In this document: in pieces, positions 49,563 through 58,904 of the stretch
Numbering within the stretch: the stretch's first letter is position 1
Layout of the letters: the number at the start of each line of letters is the position of its first letter
Source of the DNA: Gammaproteobacteria bacterium
GTDB taxonomy: Bacteria; Pseudomonadota; Gammaproteobacteria; Steroidobacterales; Woeseiaceae
Length of the DNA stretch: 64,000 nt
Reading direction: 5' to 3'
Assembly: GCA_029884165.1 (NCBI GenBank)
Contig: JAOUIH010000010.1
Coordinates: forward strand, 1 to 64,000
Notes under the pieces: model-generated
Told to the model about the DNA's origin: nothing
Databases searched by the model: none
The model's input: only the letters and a program-made list of their open reading frames with translations
Program-made: the position numbers and the translations under genes

Positions 49563-51209
49563 TCACTCCCCGCGCTCGAACACCTTGCGGCCGCCGAGCC
49601 AGGTCTGGTCGACCCGCACGTCGAGGAGTCCCTCCGCCGGGGCCTGCATGATGTCGCGGTCGAGCACGACGAGATCCGCGACCCGGCCCGGCTGGATCGT
49701 TCCCTTGCGATCCTCGTCGAAGTTGAGCCACGCGCCGCCCCAGGTGTAGGCCCGGAGCGCTTCCTGGAGCGTCAGCGCCTCGTCTGCCGCATACACGCGC
49801 CCGCTCATGCCCTTGCGCGTCACCGCGGCGTAGACGCCGACCATGGGACCGATCGGCAGGATGTCGCTGGAGATCGCGACGTGTATGCCGTGACTGATCG
49901 GCGTGCGCAGCGGGTTGTTGTGCTCGAGCCGGTTGCCGTCGAGGTAATCCACGTAGCGCCCCTCGACGGTGTACGTGAAATTCGGCTGCTGGGAGATCGC
50001 GATGCCGTAGCCCGCCATCGTCTCCATCGTGGCCGGCGGCGGCATGACCGTGAAGTGATTCAGGTAATGGCGGTGGTCCGCGCGCGGCGACGCGTCGAGG
50101 GCGAGGGCCAGTTCATCGACCGCCAGTTCTATCGCGGCGTCGCCGATGGCGTGTATGCCGAGCTGCCAACCGGCTGCGTTGGCGCCACGAATGATGCGCC
50201 GCAGCTCCTCCGGCTCGAGGCTGAGCTTGCCGCGATAGCTGTCCTCGCCCTTGTAGGGCTCGCGGGTGTATGCCGCCGGCCCGGTGAAACCGCCGTCGAC
50301 GAAGATCTTGATGGGGCCGACACGCAGGAATTCGTCCCCGTCGCCGCTCCTTTTCCCGAAGGCCGCCATCGCCTCCGGGCTTTCCCAGAAGACCTGCACG
50401 GCGGCGCGCGGCAGCTCGCCGCTATGCGACGCGTAGACCTCCTGCCACTCGGCGAAGGTCTCGATGCTGCCGGTGGCGTGGGTCAGGCTCGTGATGCCCA
50501 GCGACAGCTGGCGCCTGAGCTCGGCTACGAAGCTCGGCCGTACTTCGTCCCAGGTCGCCTCCGGGACCAGGTCCCCGACGATGTTCTGGCGCTCGCGGAT
50601 GATGCCGTTGAGCTCTCCCTCCTCGTCCCGCTCGATGACGCCGCCCTCGGGATCGGGCGTGTTGCGGTAGACGCCGGCCATGTCCAGCGCCAGCGAGTTC
50701 GCGACGGCGCTGTGCCCCCCGGCGCGCGTCAGGAGTACCGGGTTGTCCGGCGCCGCCCGGTCGAGGTCGCTCCTGAACGGGCGCCGCTGCTCGGCCATGA
50801 CGTCCTCGGACCAGCCGTAGCCGGTAATCCACTCGCCCGCCCCGAGCTCGGCCGCCTTGTCGCGGACCTGCTCGACGAGTTGCTCGATCGAGCGCGTGAC
50901 AGTCAGGTCGATGTGCCGCGGCGGGTAGCCGCGGATGTGCGTATGCGAATCGTTGAAGCCGGGCAGCAGCGTGCGCCCGGCCAGGTCGACCGTTACGGCG
51001 GCGGCATACTCGTCGGCCAGCTCCGGCCCGCCGACCGCGATGACGACGCCGTCGCGAACGACAGCCGTCCGCGCGTTCGTGTAGGCCGCATCCAGCGTCA
51101 GCACGCTGCCGTTCGTGAATACCACGTCAGCCGGCTCCAGCCCTTGGCGGCCGCAGGAGCCCAGCAGTACCAGGCCAAGCAGCCAGCAGATTCTCGTCAG
51201 GTGTCGCAT
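49563..51209 (-). CDS. YtcJ-type amidohydrolase lipoprotein
   Basis: A 548-residue lipoprotein (lipobox LLGSC, Cys19) of the amidohydrolase-3 group: LLPGFNDSHTHIRGYP (metal HxH), TRAGGHSAVANSLALD, GIHAIGDAAIELAVD, YLNHFTVM and AISSDILPIGPM. It is a distant paralogue of the Tat-exported enzyme at 44016-45701 in the same cluster. Two exported members of one family suggest sequential or alternative amide substrates. It lies 105 bp before the flavoprotein gene. Confidence 0.9.
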   Translation of the reverse strand: MRHLTRICWLLGLVLLGSCGRQGLEPADVVFTNGSVLTLDAAYTNARTAVVRDGVVIAVGGPELADEYAAAVTVDLAGRTLLPGFNDSHTHIRGYPPRHIDLTVTRSIEQLVEQVRDKAAELGAGEWITGYGWSEDVMAEQRRPFRSDLDRAAPDNPVLLTRAGGHSAVANSLALDMAGVYRNTPDPEGGVIERDEEGELNGIIRERQNIVGDLVPEATWDEVRPSFVAELRRQLSLGITSLTHATGSIETFAEWQEVYASHSGELPRAAVQVFWESPEAMAAFGKRSGDGDEFLRVGPIKIFVDGGFTGPAAYTREPYKGEDSYRGKLSLEPEELRRIIRGANAAGWQLGIHAIGDAAIELAVDELALALDASPRADHRHYLNHFTVMPPPATMETMAGYGIAISQQPNFTYTVEGRYVDYLDGNRLEHNNPLRTPISHGIHVAISSDILPIGPMVGVYAAVTRKGMSGRVYAADEALTLQEALRAYTWGGAWLNFDEDRKGTIQPGRVADLVVLDRDIMQAPAEGLLDVRVDQTWLGGRKVFERGE

Positions 51210-51234
51210 GCGCGTCTCCCTGTCCCGTCAGCCG

Positions 51235-51729
51235 TCAGGCGGCGCGGGCAGTCATGGGTATCCAGCCGCCGGTCAGCGAGTCGACGAGTACCTGTCCGTC
51301 GTCGATTGCGACCAGCCAGTAAAGCTTGTGGATCGTGCCACGATCAGCCAGGCGGATATCGAAATCCGCTATCGTCCGGAAACCGCGCCCGAGACTCGTA
51401 GCAAGATAGCGCCGCGCCGCGAGCAGGGCGGCATCCGGCATAAGCGACGCTGGCAGCACGTCAGCGCGCGGCACAGCGTCCCGTGTCGAACAGAAGCTCG
51501 GCGCCGTCGCGGCGAGCCCGGTCAGGCCGTCGACCAGGCAATTCAGCTGCATGCCGCGCCTGCCGAACAGTGCCCGCGCGGAGCAGTCTGCATCGAAACG
51601 GAAATACGGGTACCAGAGCCCGCGCTGCACGCTCGCATCGCTGCCCGGTGCCAGCCTCGCTGCAATGTCGCCGACCGCGACCTGATCGATGCCGGGCTCG
51701 ATGACCTCGAGTTCGATCCGGTCAGTCAT
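51235..51729 (-). CDS. Hypothetical protein, unknown function
   Basis: A 164-residue protein, probably cytoplasmic, starting at ATG 51729 (MTDRIELEVIEPG). I see no known domain. Features are strand-rich segments and several cysteines (for example in DADCSARALFG and LNCLVDG). The start overlaps the symporter stop by 8 bases, and it ends 25 bp before the amidohydrolase lipoprotein gene, so it is made in step with the transporter. An in-frame start at 51744 is less likely because it lies deeper in the symporter gene. Confidence 0.65.
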   Translation of the reverse strand: MTDRIELEVIEPGIDQVAVGDIAARLAPGSDASVQRGLWYPYFRFDADCSARALFGRRGMQLNCLVDGLTGLAATAPSFCSTRDAVPRADVLPASLMPDAALLAARRYLATSLGRGFRTIADFDIRLADRGTIHKLYWLVAIDDGQVLVDSLTGGWIPMTARAA

Positions 51730-53296
51730 CGCGCCTCTCCGCATTCAGCATGCGACCTATCGCGCCCGCCGTCGGGGCCAGCGAAAAGTCCGCGGCTGCC
51801 AGCATGGCCGGAGGGATCGGGCCGACTTCGGCCGTCTCGTCCATCGCCTCCAGGACCTGCGGCGGAACCGGTGCGATCTTCTGGGTCAGCAGGCTCACGA
51901 CAAACATCGTGATCGACGAGCAGACCAGGCCGGCAAGCATCGGGTGGATCCGGGTCGCCTCGACATGACCGCCATATTCCCAGGTAAACGCGACCAGCGC
52001 GCCGATCACCATCGACGTAAGTGCGCCCGGCGTATTCGCCTTCTTCCACCACACCGCGCACAGGTACGCGGGCAGGAACGCGCTGCCGAGAACCGAGGTC
52101 GCGAAGATCACGATACTGAAAACCGTCGGCGGCTCGACCAGCGCGACTGCGTAGCCGACGACGGCGATCAGCGTCACCAGGCTGCGCGACACCCAGACCA
52201 TCTGCTTTTCGGTTGCGTGCGGATTGATGAAGCGCTCGTACAGATCCCGCGCAGCAATCGAGCCGGTTTGCAGCAGGAGCGAATCGGCGGTCGACATGAT
52301 GGCCGCCATGATGGCGGCCATCACCAGGCCGGTGACGGCCGCCGGCAGCAGCGCGCCGGCCACCTCGAAGATGGCCATCTCCGGGTCGTCCAATTCCGGC
52401 AGGATCAGGATTGCCAGGATACCGACCAGGTAGGGCGTCGGTACGAACAGGAGGTTCCACAGCGTCGCCCACATGCCGGCCTTGCGCGCCGTGCCGGGCC
52501 GCGTCATGGCCATGTGGCGGGTCACCACGTGCGGCCAGCCCATGTAGCCGACCGAAAAGATCAACAGCGCGCCCGCTACGATGCCCCACTGGCCCTGGAA
52601 GCCGAGGCCCCGCCCCCAGACCGACAGGAGCGTCGGGTCGAGTGCGCCCAGCGCCTCGTTCGCCGCGGTCAGTCCGCCGAGTTCGTGCAGGCAGGCGATG
52701 ACGATCCACAGCACGCCGGTCAGCATCACGAGGCTCTGGAAGAAATCGGTGTAGGCGACGGCGAGGTAACCGCCCATGAAGGTATAGACGAGTATGACCG
52801 CGACCGCGATGGCCAGCGCCGCCGGGTACGGCATCCCGGTTACGAGTGCCATCCCCTTGCCGCCGGCAATGAACTGCGCGAGCGCGTAGAAGCCGAGCAG
52901 GAATACCGTCAGGGTACCGGCGAACAAACGGATCGCGGGCGACGGGTAGCGCTTCTCGAGATACTCGATCGCCGTCAGTGCGCCCATGATCTGCGAGAGC
53001 TTGCGCATGCGCCGGCCGATCACCGACATGTTCAGCACGCCGCCGCCAACGTCGCCGGCGGCGTACCACAGTGCCCAGTAACCCTGCATATAACCCAGCC
53101 CGCCGGCGCCGAGAAACATGTAGCCGCTCATCGACGTGCTCTGCAGGGTCAACGCGGTCGCCATCGGGCCGACCTTGCGTCCGCCGAGGAGGTAGCCCTC
53201 GAGGTCGTCGCCGGCGCCCTTCTTCATGGCCCAGTAGCCGATCGCGAGTACGACGACGTAGTACAGCACCAGGAAAAAGATGACGGTCCCGCTCAC
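51722..53296 (-). CDS. Sodium:solute symporter (SSS family)
   Basis: A 524-residue inner-membrane Na+-coupled transporter with about 13 helices. GYLLGGRKVGPMATALTLQ and STSMSGYMFLGAGGLGY form the conserved start, and ATSVLGSAFLPAYLCAVWWKK (given by its central segment) the later core; the helix GLVMAAIMAAIMSTADSLLL is the SSS signature, kept here by name. I start it at GTG 53296, which overlaps the stop of the 44-residue upstream gene as GTGA; a longer frame has no membrane-like N-terminus. The substrate may be an amine, amino acid or amide. Confidence 0.92.
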   Translation of the reverse strand: MSGTVIFFLVLYYVVVLAIGYWAMKKGAGDDLEGYLLGGRKVGPMATALTLQSTSMSGYMFLGAGGLGYMQGYWALWYAAGDVGGGVLNMSVIGRRMRKLSQIMGALTAIEYLEKRYPSPAIRLFAGTLTVFLLGFYALAQFIAGGKGMALVTGMPYPAALAIAVAVILVYTFMGGYLAVAYTDFFQSLVMLTGVLWIVIACLHELGGLTAANEALGALDPTLLSVWGRGLGFQGQWGIVAGALLIFSVGYMGWPHVVTRHMAMTRPGTARKAGMWATLWNLLFVPTPYLVGILAILILPELDDPEMAIFEVAGALLPAAVTGLVMAAIMAAIMSTADSLLLQTGSIAARDLYERFINPHATEKQMVWVSRSLVTLIAVVGYAVALVEPPTVFSIVIFATSVLGSAFLPAYLCAVWWKKANTPGALTSMVIGALVAFTWEYGGHVEATRIHPMLAGLVCSSITMFVVSLLTQKIAPVPPQVLEAMDETAEVGPIPPAMLAAADFSLAPTAGAIGRMLNAERRDD

Positions 53297-53427
53297 GGCC
53301 GATCCTCCGGCGTCACGTCTTCGTTTTCCCAGTCGCGGCTGCGGCGCAGGAACACCAGCGTATAGATAACCCACAGGGCCGGGAATCCGAACACCAGAAA
53401 CGCGGTCTCGGGCGGTAATCCAAACAT
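53293..53427 (-). CDS. 44-residue membrane protein coupled to the SSS symporter
   Basis: A short gene: MFGLPPETAFLVFGFPALW starts it, a single hydrophobic helix (about 8-27) follows, and then a charged tail RRSRDWENEDVTPEDRP. ATG 53427 is preceded by GGGGAGA, a strong ribosome site, and its stop overlaps the symporter GTG. This mirrors known small helper proteins encoded before SSS symporters (for example YjcH before ActP, YhdT before PanF), though no sequence relation is claimed. It probably aids folding or stability of the transporter. Confidence 0.8.
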   Translation of the reverse strand: MFGLPPETAFLVFGFPALWVIYTLVFLRRSRDWENEDVTPEDRP

Positions 53428-53466
53428 GCTCAGTCTCCCCTCAAACCGGTCATTGACGAGGCCCGC

Positions 53467-55896
53467 TCAGATCGGCGAACCCGGCGGCGCCGTAGCCGGT
53501 TGCAACTGTTCGACGCTCGCCGGATCGTCGCGGAAACGCGCTATCGTCAGCCGCGCCAGCGCGTCGTGCGCACGCCACGCGGCATCGCGCTCGTCGCGCC
53601 GCGCGAGCCAGTTATCGAGCCCGTTGATCGCGTCGAGCGCCTGGGCGCGTACCTGCGTATCCGCATCCGTGTCGGCCGCGAGCAGCAGCATCCGCACCAG
53701 CACCTCGTGGCCTGCGGCCCGTTGCAACTCGCCCGATCCGCCGTCTGCCCGCTCCGCGTACCAGGTTCCGGCCAGCAGCGCCGCGGTCAGCTCGCCGAAG
53801 CCGGGCAACTCGGGATCCAGGCCATGTCCGGCCGACATGCGGGCGGCGCGTTCCGGGTCGAGCAGCACATCGAGCGTCAGCGCCGCGGCGCTCTTCGCCG
53901 GTCCGAGCGGGTCGAAGGTCTTGCCGGTGTTGCGCGGAAAGGTCTCCCGCCCCAGCGCATGGCCTGGCGGGCGCGGCGGAATCGCGTCCAGCAGCGCATC
54001 CGGCAGCCGCAGCAGCTCCGGGTCCAGCGTCCGGACCAGTGCGCGCATGGCCGAGCGCTGCCGGAACCCCTCGACCGCCTCCGGCGGGTCCTGCCCGTCG
54101 CCGCGCAAGGCATAGCTGAAGCGGTAACCGCCGATCAGTTTGCCCACTGCCTCGACCTGGTAGCGATGCAGCAGGTAGATCGGCACCAGCACCTCCTCGA
54201 GCGTCGCGAGCGGCCGGCCGGGGCGGATGTTGGCCGCCGAGAAGTTGGCGAGCGCTTTTTCGCGTACCGCGAGCAGTCGCTCGAGTTCGGCCAGCGCATC
54301 GGCGCCGTTGTCCCACAGGTTGCCATCCGGATGCGCGGTGCCCACCGCGCGCGAGTCGTCGTCCGAGACATACTTCAATCCCTGCGCCATCGTTTCCGCC
54401 ATGATGTTCGCGCGCTCCGCGTCGGCATCTACGTCGTCCGGAAAGTCCTGGTAGGCATACAGCACAGTGCGATGGTCCCAGGCGCCGATGTCGACGCCGT
54501 ACGCGTCCGACAGGTCGATGCTGCCCTCGTCATCGAGGCGCGCGAACGGTGCCGGGTAGTCCATGACCGAGCTCCGCCCCTGCGTACTCGCGGCAAAGTT
54601 GTGCTCCATGCCGATCGTGTGACCTACCTCGTGCGCCGACAGCTGCCGCAGCCGCGCGAGCGACATGCCGAGCATCGCCTCGGACGTGGTCTCGCCGCCG
54701 TACGGCGCCAGCAGCCCTTCGGCGATCAGGAAATCCTGGCGGACGCGCAGCGAGCCCAGCGTCACGTGACCCTTGAGAATCTCTCCGGTCCGCGGGTCGA
54801 CGATCGACGAGCCGTAGGACCAGCCGCGAGTGGACCGGTGCACCCACTGGATCACGTTGTAACGCACGTCCATCGGGTCCGCGTCTTCGGGTAGCAGTTC
54901 GACGCGAAACGCATCGACATATCCGGCCGCCTCGAACGCGGCGTTCCACCAGGACGCACCCTCGATGAGCGCGCTCCGGATCGGCTCCGGCGCCCCGCGG
55001 TCCACGTAGTAGACGATCGGCTCGACCGCCTCGCTCTGCTCCGCAGACGGGTCTTTCTTTTCCAGCCGGTGGCGCCGCCCGTAGGCGACGGTGAGCGCGT
55101 CGCCGACAGGCGTCGCATAGTCGAAGAAACCGTCGCTGCCGTAAGCCAGCCCGATGATGCCGGCGCGGGGATCGTAGGGCAGCGGCTCGTAATTGTCGTC
55201 GGGCGCGCGGATGAACGAGTGATGCAAATGGACGCTCAGCGTTGTCGGATCCGGCACGACGGTCCGGAGTATCTTTCCGGCCGGCTGGCCCTTCAAGGTA
55301 ACGATCGCCTCGACCTCGGTATTGTCGGGGAATGCCCGGCTTCGCGGCAGGTAGACCGCCGATCGCGAGACCTCGACGGAGTAGTCCCCCTCGTCCGCCT
55401 CCCTGAGCCTCGCGCCGATACCATGCGAATCGCGCAGCAGGAAATCCGTGGCATCGACGAGCAGCGCGTTGTCCCGCTCCTCGAGCAGATCGAAGCCCCA
55501 CAGGACCGATGCCGCAAACGACTCCTCGACCGCCCGGGCCTCGGCGGGACTATCGCTGCGCGCGCGGTAGTCGAGGTTCTGCTGCACCAGCAGCACTTTC
55601 GGCCCGACGCGGCGGAACTCGGCGATTGCCGTTTGCCCGAGCTGGCCGCGATCGAGACCCAGGTCGTTCGACCCGACGCCACGAGCCAGCGAGGTCTGGT
55701 AGATGAAGGGTGTGTCGGTCTCGTGGATGCCGAGAATCATCCGCCCGCCGGTCTCGTCCCAGTACAGGTCCACGAACCCCGCCATCGGTTCGACCGATCC
55801 GAGACCGGCGGCGGAGCCGCCCGAACCTGATTCGTTGCCGGCGCCGCAGGCGCCGAGCAGCATCAGCGACACGATCGCCGCAGGCATCTTGCGCAT
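53467..55896 (-). CDS. Zinc-dependent metalloprotease lipoprotein (DUF5117/DUF4953-type)
   Basis: An 809-residue lipoprotein (lipobox LMLLGAC, Cys17). The N-terminal half resembles the DUF5117/5118 region (VDLYWDETGGRMILGI, LYNLDYR-like QNLDYRARSDS). The catalytic site HEVGHTIGMEHN (near residue 422) is a metzincin-type zinc motif, followed by SVMDYP (Met-turn). The C-terminal third is helical. It should cleave proteins or peptides outside the cytoplasm. It lies 33 bp after an aminotransferase gene, in the same long minus-strand run. Confidence 0.9.
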   Translation of the reverse strand: MRKMPAAIVSLMLLGACGAGNESGSGGSAAGLGSVEPMAGFVDLYWDETGGRMILGIHETDTPFIYQTSLARGVGSNDLGLDRGQLGQTAIAEFRRVGPKVLLVQQNLDYRARSDSPAEARAVEESFAASVLWGFDLLEERDNALLVDATDFLLRDSHGIGARLREADEGDYSVEVSRSAVYLPRSRAFPDNTEVEAIVTLKGQPAGKILRTVVPDPTTLSVHLHHSFIRAPDDNYEPLPYDPRAGIIGLAYGSDGFFDYATPVGDALTVAYGRRHRLEKKDPSAEQSEAVEPIVYYVDRGAPEPIRSALIEGASWWNAAFEAAGYVDAFRVELLPEDADPMDVRYNVIQWVHRSTRGWSYGSSIVDPRTGEILKGHVTLGSLRVRQDFLIAEGLLAPYGGETTSEAMLGMSLARLRQLSAHEVGHTIGMEHNFAASTQGRSSVMDYPAPFARLDDEGSIDLSDAYGVDIGAWDHRTVLYAYQDFPDDVDADAERANIMAETMAQGLKYVSDDDSRAVGTAHPDGNLWDNGADALAELERLLAVREKALANFSAANIRPGRPLATLEEVLVPIYLLHRYQVEAVGKLIGGYRFSYALRGDGQDPPEAVEGFRQRSAMRALVRTLDPELLRLPDALLDAIPPRPPGHALGRETFPRNTGKTFDPLGPAKSAAALTLDVLLDPERAARMSAGHGLDPELPGFGELTAALLAGTWYAERADGGSGELQRAAGHEVLVRMLLLAADTDADTQVRAQALDAINGLDNWLARRDERDAAWRAHDALARLTIARFRDDPASVEQLQPATAPPGSPI

Positions 55897-55929
55897 GATT
55901 CCCCCCCAGTTTTCGTTCCGCGTCCGCGA

Positions 55930-57237
55930 TCAGCGCGCGGCGAGGACTTCGTCCAGCTGTTCCAGGAACAGGTCGGCATGTTCCCGACGAAATACCATCG
56001 GCGGCCTGAGCTTCAGGATGTTCGCGTCCGGGCCGATCGTATTCGTCAGGATACCGCGATCCCGCAGGTTCTCGACGACGTCAGCCGCGAGCCGCGTCGC
56101 CGGCGTGCGCGCATCGCTGTCCTCCACCAGCTCGACGGCGAGGAACAGGCCGTGCCCGCGTATGTCGCCGATCGAGGGATAGCGCCCGGCCAGCCGCCCG
56201 AGCCCGGCCTTCAGGTGCTCGCCGACATCGAGCGCATTTTGCTGCAGGTCGTCGCGCTCCAGCACGTCGAGTACCGCCAGGCCCGCCGCCGCCGATACCG
56301 GGTTGCCGCCGAAAGTGTTGAAGTAGCTCGTCTTCGAGGCGAAACGCTCGGCCAGGGCGCGCTGGACGACCGTGGCGGCCAGCGGATGCCCGTTGCCCAT
56401 CGGCTTGCCCATCGTGACGATATCCGGCACCAGGCCCTCGGCCTCGAAACCCCAGAAATGGCGCCCGGTGCGACCCAGGCCCGGCTGAACTTCGTCGGCG
56501 ATGAACAGGCCGCCGGCCTCGCGGACGATTGCCGCGGCCCGCGCAAGGTAGCCCGGCGGCGGCGCGACAACGCCGCTCGACGAAATGATCGTATCGACGA
56601 TGAAAGCGGCCGGCGCGATGCCCCGGCTGCCGAGCGTTGCGATGGCGTCCTGCAGGCAGTCCGCGTAACGAGCCGCAGCGTCCTCGCCACGGTGCTGCCC
56701 GCGGTACAGGTCGGGAGCCGGCACCGCGACCACCCACGGCGGGCGCTCCGACTCCGGCGTATCCTCGGTGGAGATTGCGGCGGTCGCCTGCGTATTGCCG
56801 TGATAGGAAAACTCCGTCGCGATGACGCCGATGTTGCCGGTAGCGGCACGCGCGATGCGCAGGGCCAGCTCGTTGGCTTCGGAGCCCGTGCAGCTGAACA
56901 TCGCGACGTCGAGTGCGGCCGGCATCCGGGCGAGCAGCCTGTCCGCGTAATCGATGACGTTCCCGTGCAGGTAGCGCGTGTGCGTATTCAGCGTCGACAT
57001 CTGTCGCGTCAGGGCGTCGACCACATGCGGGTTGCAGTGCCCGACGTGCGGCACGTTGTTGTACATGTCGAGGTAACGCCGCCCGTCGGCGTCTATCAGC
57101 CAGACACCCTCACCGCGAACTATGTGCAGCGGTTCGCGGTAGAACAGCCGGTATGCCGGGCCGAGCAGGCGCTTGCGCCGGGCCAGCAGGCGAGCCGTTT
57201 CAGCACTGGAGGATCCGGGTCGTTTGCTCTGGGTCAC
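55930..57237 (-). CDS. PLP-dependent class III aminotransferase family protein
   Basis: A 435-residue fold-type I PLP enzyme. It shows [59 protein letters not shown] and the PLP lysine (about 278) in [11 protein letters not shown]. The [11 protein letters not shown] block resembles the ethanolamine-phosphate phospho-lyase / AGXT2-like branch more than plain beta-alanine transaminases. Both roles would fit: beta-amino acid removal after pyrimidine breakdown, or phosphoethanolamine use beside the lipid synthase gene upstream. The start is GTG 57237. Confidence 0.88.
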   Translation of the reverse strand: MTQSKRPGSSSAETARLLARRKRLLGPAYRLFYREPLHIVRGEGVWLIDADGRRYLDMYNNVPHVGHCNPHVVDALTRQMSTLNTHTRYLHGNVIDYADRLLARMPAALDVAMFSCTGSEANELALRIARAATGNIGVIATEFSYHGNTQATAAISTEDTPESERPPWVVAVPAPDLYRGQHRGEDAAARYADCLQDAIATLGSRGIAPAAFIVDTIISSSGVVAPPPGYLARAAAIVREAGGLFIADEVQPGLGRTGRHFWGFEAEGLVPDIVTMGKPMGNGHPLAATVVQRALAERFASKTSYFNTFGGNPVSAAAGLAVLDVLERDDLQQNALDVGEHLKAGLGRLAGRYPSIGDIRGHGLFLAVELVEDSDARTPATRLAADVVENLRDRGILTNTIGPDANILKLRPPMVFRREHADLFLEQLDEVLAAR

Positions 57238-57270
57238 ACGCGCTCGTCGTCCGCCGGGGCGGAATGGGCC

Positions 57271-58002
57271 TCAGTCGAAACGCGTAAGCCGGCCGGCGAC
57301 CAGGCCGGACACGAGCAGGAACAGCCCCATGAAGAACAGGAACTCCGGGAAACTGCGCGTGATGCCGCAATAGTACGTGGCCAGCGCATTGATCAGCTGG
57401 AAGGCATTGATGAACCTGCTATCGCGTTTCACCATCTTCGGGAAGCGCAGCGTCGAAACCATCCCGAGCGCGAGCACGAACAGGAAGACCGGCAGGTACA
57501 GGTGCAGTGGCAGCGATGCCGCGATGTCCGGGTAGCGCACGAGCAGGATCACCGCCGTCGACATCAGCCCGCCGCCGGCCGCCGTGATCGGTATGCCTGC
57601 GAACCACCCGGTACGCGGCTTCGCAGTCGACAGGTTGAAGCGCGCCAGGCGCATCGCCCCGGCCAGTACGAACATGCCGGAGGCAGTCAGCAGTACCCAG
57701 AAAGCGCCGCTGAAGGCTGCAATGCCGCCGATCTCGAGCCCGGCATGGAACACCAGCAGTGCGGGGGCGACACCGAAAGACACGAGGTCGGCCATCGAGT
57801 CGAATTCGGCGCCGAAACTGGAGGTCGCTTTCAGCAGCCGGGCTGCGAGCCCGTCCAGCACGTCGAGCAGGCCGCACCAGACGATCATCCAGCCGGCCAG
57901 CTCGAGGTCACCGAGCTGCATCGTGACGACGGACCCGAGACCGAGCAGCAGGCTCGCCGCGGTAAAGCTGTTCGGGACCGTGTAGCGAAGCAGGATTTTC
58001 AC
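57271..58002 (-). CDS. pssA: CDP-alcohol phosphatidyltransferase (phosphatidylserine synthase-like)
   Basis: A 243-residue inner-membrane enzyme. The CDP-alcohol motif DGLAARLLKATSSFGAEFDS (D-G-x2-A-R-x8-G-x3-D) is complete, its last Asp coming two residues further on, with about six to eight helices. It joins CDP-diacylglycerol to an alcohol, most likely serine, as in type II PssA; FDSMADLVSFGVAPALL is typical of that group. The start is GTG 58002. It heads the minus-strand run that continues with the aminotransferase. Confidence 0.87.
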   Translation of the reverse strand: MKILLRYTVPNSFTAASLLLGLGSVVTMQLGDLELAGWMIVWCGLLDVLDGLAARLLKATSSFGAEFDSMADLVSFGVAPALLVFHAGLEIGGIAAFSGAFWVLLTASGMFVLAGAMRLARFNLSTAKPRTGWFAGIPITAAGGGLMSTAVILLVRYPDIAASLPLHLYLPVFLFVLALGMVSTLRFPKMVKRDSRFINAFQLINALATYYCGITRSFPEFLFFMGLFLLVSGLVAGRLTRFD

Positions 58003-58142
58003 GGACAGGGAAGTTCCGGTGGCCTCATGCAGACCGCGACATTCTGCATCGGCGCAAGCCTGATGGCCAGTCCGGGAAAGCCGCAGCCACCGGCGGAGCC
58101 ATCTGTTCTATAGTGTCGAGCCAGTCAACGGGAATGATTTGC

Positions 58143-58889
58143 ATGGACTCAGTCAAGGAAACCGACAAACTCGCCGTCCTGATCGATGCCGACAACGCGC
58201 AGCCCGCCATCGTCGAGGGACTGCTCGCAGAAGTCGCCAAGTACGGGACCGCAAACGTCAAGCGGATCTATGGCAACTGGACGGACGAGAAGCTGAAGGG
58301 CTGGAAGGCAACGCTGCTCGAGCATTCGATCCAGCCGATGCAGCAGTTCGCCTATACGACGGGCAAGAACGCGACCGACAGCGCGATGATCATCGACGCG
58401 ATGGACCTGCTATATACCGGCAACTTCGATGGTTTCTGCATTGTGTCGAGCGACAGCGACTTTACCCGGCTCGCGTCCAGACTGCGTGAGAGCGGCCTGG
58501 TCGTGTACGGCTTCGGCGAGAAGAAGACACCGAAACCCTTCGTCGCCGCCTGCGACAAGTTCATCTACACGGAAGTGCTGCGCGCGAAGGAAGAGGAAGG
58601 CGACCGGCCGAAGGCCAAGCAGAGCGAAGACCTGAAGCGCGACAAGGGGCATCTCGCCAACCTGTTCCGCAACGCGATCGACGCCTACTCGGACGACGAC
58701 GGCTGGGCTCAGCTCGGTCCGGTCGGCAGCAATATCGCCAAGCAGTCGCCGGATTTCGACCCGCGCAATTACGGTTACCGGAAGCTGAAGGACCTCGTGA
58801 AGGCGCTGCAGCTGTTCGAAATGCGCGAAGAATCCGCGGGGCCCGGGCACGCCAAGTCGATCTACATTCGGGACAAGCGTCGCAAGTAG
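58143..58889 (+). CDS. NYN-domain protein with C-terminal OST-HTH/LOTUS domain
   Basis: A 248-residue cytoplasmic protein. The NYN (PIN-like nuclease) domain spans about 8-150, with acidic residues in LIDADNAQP, GKNATDSAMIIDAMDLL and VSSDSDFTRLASRLRE. The C-terminal LOTUS domain (about 165-240) is seen in FRNAIDAYSDDDGWAQL and YGYRKLKDLVKALQLFE. Such proteins are thought to bind or cut RNA. ATG 58143 is preferred because GGGA is nine bases upstream; ATG 58134 has no room for a ribosome site. The PDZ gene is convergent, 15 bp away. Confidence 0.92.
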   Translation: MDSVKETDKLAVLIDADNAQPAIVEGLLAEVAKYGTANVKRIYGNWTDEKLKGWKATLLEHSIQPMQQFAYTTGKNATDSAMIIDAMDLLYTGNFDGFCIVSSDSDFTRLASRLRESGLVVYGFGEKKTPKPFVAACDKFIYTEVLRAKEEEGDRPKAKQSEDLKRDKGHLANLFRNAIDAYSDDDGWAQLGPVGSNIAKQSPDFDPRNYGYRKLKDLVKALQLFEMREESAGPGHAKSIYIRDKRRK

Positions 58890-58904
58890 CGGCCACTCGC
58901 CTGC

